A stretch of 11,783 nt of DNA from an uncultured Rhizobiaceae group bacterium (GTDB lineage: Bacteria; Pseudomonadota; Alphaproteobacteria; Rhizobiales; Rhizobiaceae). Each line of letters opens with the position of its first letter. Position 1 is the first letter of the stretch. Under the pieces are notes generated by a model. That model was given only the letters and a program-made list of their open reading frames with translations. It ran no database searches and was not told the DNA's origin. The stretch covers positions 1 to 11,783 of the forward strand of contig CALAIO010000347.1 of NCBI GenBank assembly GCA_937923355.1, in the 5' to 3' direction. Of this stretch, positions 7,339 through 11,783 are shown piece after piece. Made by a program: the position numbers and the translations under genes.

Positions 7339-9681
7339 CTAATTATTATTTGGAATATTATCTACTGCACCCAGAAGCTTTTCAGGCTCCAGTGGTTTGG
7401 TCAGGAAACCTGTCGCATCGAATTTCAAGGCTTTGTCTCTTGTGTCGGCTTTTTCATCTGCCGTTAAAATAAAGATTGGAAGTTGCTTATACTGATTGTC
7501 TTTTTCGATTGATCGTATTTCCTGTAACGCATCGAGACCATCCATAACCGGCATTTGAAGATCCATAAAAATCAGATCAAAAGCGTCATCGCCCTTATGT
7601 TCTTTCCATAGGGAAACTGCTTCAGCACCGTTTTCTGCCCGTGCTACAGAATGGCCCGCTTTTTCCAGGATTGCGCGTGCAAGTTTAGCGTTAATTTCAT
7701 TGTCTTCAGCGATTAATATTCTTCTTGGTTGGGTTGTTGTAACCAGGGTTGATGACCAGCTTTTTGAACCTGATGTCTCACGGCTGTCAGGTCTGGCCGA
7801 TTCATTGCCTGCTATGAGGTTAATCAAAGAATGTTTTCTGACTGGTTTAATCAAATAGCCATCAAAGCCTGCCGCCATATAGGCGTCCAGTTGTGATCTT
7901 GATTTTGCTTCAAGCAGGATGATTGCTTGTTTTTGCGTTTTCTTGCAGAGGCCTAAAAGGGATAAAATTTCAGGGCTGTTTATATCCAGTGTTTGATCAA
8001 TCAATACAGTATCAAAACTTGCTGGCAGTGTATCCAGTGTGCTGTTTGTAGCACCATGATCCTTTATGTAAGATTGCAAGGACTGATTTTCGTAATAGTC
8101 GGCGCCTAAAATTAGAATGTCTTTGCCGCGTAGCAGTTGTGCGTTTTGAGCGATTTGGTTGACATTAACATCGATCGTAAACTTAAACGTTGATCCCTTA
8201 TCAATTTCGCTTACCAGATCAATTTTTCCACCCATTTCCTCGATAATGCGTTTCGAGATGGAAAGGCCAAGTCCTGCACCACCATGTTTGCGCGTGCTTT
8301 CGTTGTCAGCTTGGGCGAACTCCTCAAAAATTTTATGCTGGTCATCAAGTGAAATTCCAGGACCTGTATCTGAGACTTCAAATTTAAGTCTGGTTTTGCG
8401 ATTATTTGAGGTTTCAGTTTCAAGTTTTAAATGGACGCCGCCTTTTTCTGTGAACTTCAAGGCATTGCCAACAAGATTGATTAGAACCTGCCTCAGGCGA
8501 CCAGAATCCACTTCAATCAGTTCAGGAACTGATGCACTTACGTATGAAGATATAGAAATATTTTTCTCGTGTGCGCGCGATGATAACAACTCACAAACAT
8601 CTTCAACAAGACGGCCAGGCTTGGTGGAAGTTGTTTTTAATTCCAACTTGCCCGCTTCAACCACAGTCATGTCCAAAATATCTTCAATCAGTGTGAGGAG
8701 GGCGGTTCCTGAATCGTGCACTGCATCAACATATGCCTGTTGCTCTGGCGTCAGTGGTGTGTCTGCCAACAAACCGGACATGCCGAGAATACCGTTCAGA
8801 GGTGTTCTCATTTCGTGACTTACATTAGCAAGAAATCTTGATTTTGCATGGGAAGCGGCTTGTGATGTTTGACTGGTTTTGCGCAGTTCCAGTTCAATAT
8901 TCTTTTGACGCGTAATATCACGGATCATGGTGCGCACTGCCGTCTCACCTGTTGCGTCATCGCGTAATGATAAGTCTAGCCAAGCAAACCAGCGCTCTCC
9001 TTTTTGGGTTTTGATTTTTACATCCCACATGATTTCTGAATCGTTTGATTCTGAGCGTTTAACTTCTTCAAGTAAATCCGGTTTGAAAGGTTTGTTTAGA
9101 AAATTATGATGTTCATCGCCAAAGGTTGAGGCGAAAGCTTCGTTGACATAAGTCACCATGCCATCGGCTGAGCGATGCATGATGATGTCTCCAAAAGCCT
9201 CAATCAGGCTACGATGGCGCTCTTCGCTTTCGTGCAGTTCCCATGTTCGATTTTGCAAGATATCCAGCTGTAATTCCAGCTCTGCGCGTTCTTGCGAATT
9301 TGCTTGAGCGAGTTTTTTTGTTTGGAACACATGTGCGATGATTGCCATGGTGAGAGAGGCTGTAACGACCCCCATAACAAGCATTGCTGATTGGCGTAAT
9401 TCGAAAAAAATAGGCGCAATTGATGCAAACAGCGCCATGAAAATCGAACACCAAAAAATGATATTCCACAGGTTCCACTTGCTGGCCGTGTTGTCCTTGG
9501 ATTTTTTTAGTGAATGATGCCCATCGTGATTTCCAATAGGAATATCATTTAATTTGGGCGCATTTACAAAAGGCAATGTTTGTTCGTTCAAGCTATGAGC
9601 CTGTTTTGCACTTTTGATATATAAATCCTGATTTTGGTTTTGCTTTTGTGCGGCAAAATCATCAAATTTTTTCTGACCCAT
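7339..9681 (-). CDS. hybrid sensor histidine kinase (2 TM, PAS, HisKA, HATPase, two receivers)
   Basis: This is a membrane-bound hybrid kinase of 780 residues. In order it has a polar, Gln-rich cytosolic N-terminus (1-70), two membrane helices (about 71-93 and 98-118) joined by a loop of only a few residues, a short coiled coil (121-155), a PAS domain (about 153-262), HisKA with H289 in NVSHEMRTPLNG, and a HATPase domain with N406 in INLVGNALKF, DTGPGIS at 438-444 and GGAGLGLS at 467-474. A first receiver-like domain follows (about 520-630). It keeps D562 and the Lys of IKP but has GAD instead of the acidic pair and no Thr/Ser switch residue. A second, canonical receiver (about 653-775) has phospho-acceptor D707 in FMDLQMPVMDG. 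There is no HPt domain, so a separate phosphotransfer protein is expected. With almost no periplasmic loop, the signal is probably intracellular or in the membrane. The ATG start has GTGAG about 8 bases upstream. Confidence 0.93.
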   Translation of the reverse strand: MGQKKFDDFAAQKQNQNQDLYIKSAKQAHSLNEQTLPFVNAPKLNDIPIGNHDGHHSLKKSKDNTASKWNLWNIIFWCSIFMALFASIAPIFFELRQSAMLVMGVVTASLTMAIIAHVFQTKKLAQANSQERAELELQLDILQNRTWELHESEERHRSLIEAFGDIIMHRSADGMVTYVNEAFASTFGDEHHNFLNKPFKPDLLEEVKRSESNDSEIMWDVKIKTQKGERWFAWLDLSLRDDATGETAVRTMIRDITRQKNIELELRKTSQTSQAASHAKSRFLANVSHEMRTPLNGILGMSGLLADTPLTPEQQAYVDAVHDSGTALLTLIEDILDMTVVEAGKLELKTTSTKPGRLVEDVCELLSSRAHEKNISISSYVSASVPELIEVDSGRLRQVLINLVGNALKFTEKGGVHLKLETETSNNRKTRLKFEVSDTGPGISLDDQHKIFEEFAQADNESTRKHGGAGLGLSISKRIIEEMGGKIDLVSEIDKGSTFKFTIDVNVNQIAQNAQLLRGKDILILGADYYENQSLQSYIKDHGATNSTLDTLPASFDTVLIDQTLDINSPEILSLLGLCKKTQKQAIILLEAKSRSQLDAYMAAGFDGYLIKPVRKHSLINLIAGNESARPDSRETSGSKSWSSTLVTTTQPRRILIAEDNEINAKLARAILEKAGHSVARAENGAEAVSLWKEHKGDDAFDLIFMDLQMPVMDGLDALQEIRSIEKDNQYKQLPIFILTADEKADTRDKALKFDATGFLTKPLEPEKLLGAVDNIPNNN

Positions 9682-9721
9682 ACGAACAACTCACTGTAAT
9701 CTTGGGTCATTAGTTGCATAA

Positions 9722-9751
9722 TTTCATTGAAAAACCGTTTCGATTTGAAAC
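9722..9751. promoter_or_regulatory. tandem inverted repeats between the kinase and BKACE genes
   Basis: TTTCATTGAAA (9722-9732) is a perfect palindrome around a central T. GTTTCGATTTGAAAC (9737-9751) has perfect 5-base arms. Both share the TTTC...GAAA form, and their centres are about 17 bases apart, close to two helical turns minus a few bases. They lie between divergent genes. TTGAAA at 9745-9750 with TACTAT at 9770-9775 (19-base spacer) could be a rightward promoter that would overlap the second repeat. No regulator gene is adjacent, so this is only a candidate operator pair. Confidence 0.25.
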
Positions 9752-9829
9752 TTGATGCCTATTCTTTTTTACTATTTGCTGATTATATCGTCACGATATG
9801 CCTTTAATTTATTCCTCAGGAGAGTGAAA

Positions 9830-10690
9830 TTGTCTTCTTTGACATCATTGCACGCAGGTAAGCCTTGTATTTTGTGTTGCGCAATTACGGGTTCTGTTCC
9901 CACAAAGGCTGCAAATCCCGCAGTGCCGATTAGTATTACCGAGCAAGTTGAGAGTTGTCAGGAGGCGGTTGAGGAAGGAGCATCCATTTTACATTGTCAT
10001 GTAAGAAATGAAGATGAAACGCCGACCTCTGATCCTGAAAAATTTGCCAGATTAAAAGAGGCTCTTGAAAAACACTGCAAGGGTGCAATCATTCAGTTTT
10101 CGACAGGTGGACGCAGTGGCGCTGGTAGTGAACGTGGCGGCATGCTGCCTTTGCGTCCTGATATGGCGTCACTTACGGTTGGATCAAATAATTTTCCAAC
10201 GCGCGTTTATGAAAACCCGCCTGATCTGGTTGAGTGGCTTTCAAGTGAGATGATCAAGTATGAAATAACACCTGAAATTGAGGCCTTTGATTTATCGCAT
10301 ATTATTCAGGCGGCAAAAATGCACGAAGATGGAAAACTATTTGGCAAGCTTTATGTTCAATTTGTCATGGGTGTAAAAAATGCCATGCCCGTTGATAAGC
10401 ATGTTTTTGATTTTTATGTTGAAACCATGAAGCGGGTTGCACCTGATGCGCCTTGGTGCGCGGCTGGTATTGGGCCTGGCCAATTGGTTGTAAACGAGTG
10501 GGCAATTGCTGCTGGTGGTCATACGAGAGCTGGCCTTGAAGATAATGTCAGGCTAGATCGTGAAACCTTGGCGCCTTCAAATGCTGCACTTATAAAACGT
10601 GCTGCCGATCTTTGTGAAAAATATGAGCGTCCTGTTGCCAGTTTTGCGCAAGCGAGAGAAATATTGGGATTGCGTACTGTTCGTCATTAA
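9830..10690 (+). CDS. BKACE (DUF849) beta-keto acid cleavage enzyme
   Basis: This family condenses a beta-keto acid with acetyl-CoA and cleaves it to acetoacetate and a new acyl-CoA; Kce of lysine fermentation, acting on 3-keto-5-aminohexanoate, is the prototype. From TTG at 9830 the protein has 286 residues, the typical length. The zinc ligands are visible: H55 and H57 in ILHCHVRN and E237 in GGHTRAGLEDN. Also present are PAVPISITEQ (30-39), QFSTGGRSGAG (89-99) and AAGIGPGQL (211-219). TTG is preferred because AGGAG (9818-9822) sits 7 bases before it. The frame is open back to ATG at 9752, but that would add 26 hydrophobic residues with no ribosome site. The natural substrate cannot be read from sequence; carnitine-derived, beta-alanine-type or amino acid-derived keto acids are all known for the family. 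The gene converges on comM with a 12-base gap. Confidence 0.92.
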   Translation: MSSLTSLHAGKPCILCCAITGSVPTKAANPAVPISITEQVESCQEAVEEGASILHCHVRNEDETPTSDPEKFARLKEALEKHCKGAIIQFSTGGRSGAGSERGGMLPLRPDMASLTVGSNNFPTRVYENPPDLVEWLSSEMIKYEITPEIEAFDLSHIIQAAKMHEDGKLFGKLYVQFVMGVKNAMPVDKHVFDFYVETMKRVAPDAPWCAAGIGPGQLVVNEWAIAAGGHTRAGLEDNVRLDRETLAPSNAALIKRAADLCEKYERPVASFAQAREILGLRTVRH

Positions 10691-10702
10691 ATGGGTCAGT
10701 CT

Positions 10703-11194
10703 CTAAGCTGCAATTGCAAGGCGTTCGCCAGCCGTTCTGTATGCAATTGCTTCTGCCAGATGTATTCTGCCAATGGTTGTAACCCCGTCGAGATCGGCAA
10801 TGGTTCGCGCAACTTTCAAGATGCGATGATAGGCTCTGGCTGAGAATTTCATGCTTTCTGCAGCGTCGCGTAAAAGTTGCTCTCCGCCTGGATCTGTTGT
10901 TGCAATAACTTCTGCAAGGGAAGCAGATGCGTGGGCGTTTAACCTGCACTCGACATCCATTTCTTCAAACCGCTGTTGCTGGATTTGCTGTGCTTTTAAA
11001 ACTCTTTTGGCAACATTATCAGAAGATTCACTTACCGTTTTTCCAATCATGTCCATGGCGCTGACGGCAGGCACATCGACACGCAGGTCAATACGATCAA
11101 GTAGCGGCCCTGAGATTCTTGCCTGATAATCTGATGCACAACGATCACCGCGTTTACAAGTATGGCCGGGTTCGCCTGCCATGCCACAACGACA
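10703..11194 (-). pseudogene. comM: truncated comM/yifB (Mg-chelatase-like ATPase), C-terminal third only
   Basis: ComM is a hexameric AAA+ helicase that promotes branch migration during recombination of incoming DNA; full-length proteins have about 500-510 residues. Only about the last 163 residues remain. They begin at the cysteine cluster CRCGMAGEPGHTC...RC and include QARISGPLLDRIDLRVDVPAVS, with the sensor/arginine-finger region, and the C-terminal Mg_chelatase_C domain (SARAYHRILKVARTIADLDG). The N-terminal domain, Walker A and Walker B are all absent. In intact homologues the cysteines follow a stretch like AAMNP; here the preceding codons read KKATKL and upstream sequence to the TTG at 11264-11266 has no ComM similarity. 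The break is therefore at about 11194. Without the ATP-binding core it cannot work as ComM. The missing part would lie to the right, if it exists at all. Confidence 0.85.
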
Positions 11195-11249
11195 TAGTTT
11201 CGTTGCTTTTTTGCAGTATGGCGCTAAGTCATTTAAATCATTACGACCT

Positions 11250-11262
11250 GTGAGATACTCAC
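11250..11262. repeat. short inverted repeat at the comM junction
   Basis: GTGAGATACTCAC has perfect 5-base arms (GTGAG/CTCAC) around ATA. It lies 56 bases beyond the end of comM homology and covers the likely GTG start of the XRE gene. It could be an autoregulatory operator or part of a recombination end; it may also be chance. Confidence 0.25.
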
Positions 11263-11633
11263 GCAATCCTAATTCCCTTGCAGAACATCTTTTGAAGAAA
11301 CGCTCTGAATTGGGACTGAGACAGATAGATGCAGCTCAATCTATGGGAATTGGTCTCTTTACCTATCTGACATGGGAGACTGGCAAAGTAACAAATCCTG
11401 AAATACGAATGTGGAAACACATCATCCAGTTTCTTGGATATGACCCACATGGTGAGCCAAAGAACCTTGCAGAACGACTGAAAGCATACAGACGAAAGCA
11501 TGGTCTTTCGCAGAAGAAGCTGGCGGAGATTATAAACTGTGATGAAGGCTTGTTAGCTCGATGGGAAAAGGGATGTGCGAATCCGCATGTTGAACATCAC
11601 CTAACTATCTTGCGTAAAGTAAAATTACTCTAA
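11250..11633 (+). CDS. small XRE-type protein with two helix-turn-helix domains
   Basis: From GTG at 11250 the protein has 127 residues and consists almost entirely of two Cro/C1-type HTH repeats. The first, about residues 10-65, includes LAEHLLKKRSELGLRQ, a turn at AAQSMGIGLFTYLTWETGK and LGYDPHGEP. The second, about 74-120, includes LAERLKAYRRKHGLSQKKLAE and LLARWEKG. The W-E-x-G signature occurs in both. Such two-HTH proteins bind DNA and are often found near mobile or rearranged DNA in proteobacteria. The start is uncertain: the frame is open to ATG at 11181, but that lies inside the antisense comM homology and gives residues without HTH similarity. No good ribosome site was seen at GTG 11250, so the gene may be a 5'-truncated remnant of a longer one. 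Its target is unknown. Confidence 0.65.
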   Translation: MRYSRNPNSLAEHLLKKRSELGLRQIDAAQSMGIGLFTYLTWETGKVTNPEIRMWKHIIQFLGYDPHGEPKNLAERLKAYRRKHGLSQKKLAEIINCDEGLLARWEKGCANPHVEHHLTILRKVKLL

Positions 11634-11783
11634 TGTCGGCTATGCGGACCTTTTACTGTTTTCGATATTGATAGTTGTTCAATAAACGACCAAACTGCTT
11701 TGCACTATTTGTTTAGGAAGGCTTGAAATGTGACAAGTATATTAATCACAAAGATATAACCATCAAGTATACCGCTAAGAAAA
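11634..11783. other. unassigned sequence to the window edge
   Basis: This stretch is AT-rich and holds no recognisable gene, repeat or RNA. A frame from TTG at 11723, just after AGGAAGG, stays open to the last base for about 20 codons (starting LKCDKYINHKD). It could be the start of a further accessory gene, but the spacing is poor and it is too short to call. Confidence 0.3.

Noticed and set aside
8159..8818. 219-codon plus-strand frame opposite the kinase
   Set aside because: Ser-rich antisense of the HisKA/HATPase region; the kinase motifs on the other strand explain the open frame.
9752..9829. ATG at 9752 as start of the BKACE protein
   Set aside because: It adds 26 hydrophobic residues not usual in this cytosolic family and has no ribosome site, whereas TTG at 9830 has AGGAG at the right distance.
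11181..11249. ATG at 11181 as start of the XRE protein
   Set aside because: The first codons are antisense to conserved comM sequence, so they cannot be part of the original HTH gene.
11723..11783. Partial frame from TTG 11723 to the window edge
   Set aside because: Only about 20 codons, with 1 base between AGGAAGG and the TTG. Kept as a remark only.

Overview
The window looks like chromosomal DNA of an alphaproteobacterium of moderate to low GC, most likely in or near the Hyphomicrobiales (Rhizobiales). This is inferred from protein style and gene content: an OlsB-type ornithine lipid synthase and a hybrid histidine kinase lie upstream of mutS, and there is an Asd, an orphan membrane-anchored TAXI protein and an alphaproteobacterial-type ComM. 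Non-ATG starts are common here (TTG or GTG in about five genes).

Left part, plus strand (1-3379): a membrane-anchored TAXI-family solute-binding protein, a GNAT acetyltransferase, a 313-base gap, then asd (aspartate-semialdehyde dehydrogenase). The gap is not empty. It holds a good promoter candidate, a 40-codon reading frame whose last third is almost entirely Thr and Lys codons, and RNA segments that can pair in mutually exclusive ways, one of which covers the asd ribosome binding site. Because Asd feeds Thr, Lys and Met synthesis, I read this as a candidate Thr/Lys leader-peptide attenuator. It is the most interesting item in the window.

Middle: asd and mutS converge, and between them sits a 263-bp element with 31-bp imperfect terminal inverted repeats flanked by TA on both sides. 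Removing the element and one TA leaves TTAA, in which the two genes would share overlapping TAA stops. A MITE-like insertion thus appears to have landed exactly in the shared stop codons and turned both TAA into TAG without altering either protein.

Minus-strand block (9681 down to 3641): hybrid sensor kinase, olsB and mutS, with gaps of 17 and 72 bases. The kinase and olsB are probably co-transcribed, which links an unknown membrane signal with synthesis of a phosphorus-free membrane lipid. mutS may be read from the same transcript or from its own weak promoter.

Right part: a BKACE/DUF849 beta-keto acid cleavage enzyme on the plus strand starts from a TTG and shares a short divergent promoter region with the kinase. 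It converges on the C-terminal third of a comM/yifB gene. comM homology stops abruptly at about 11194, and just beyond it a small double helix-turn-helix XRE protein is encoded on the opposite strand. This looks like the edge of an insertion or rearrangement in comM. The last 150 bases hold nothing I can assign.
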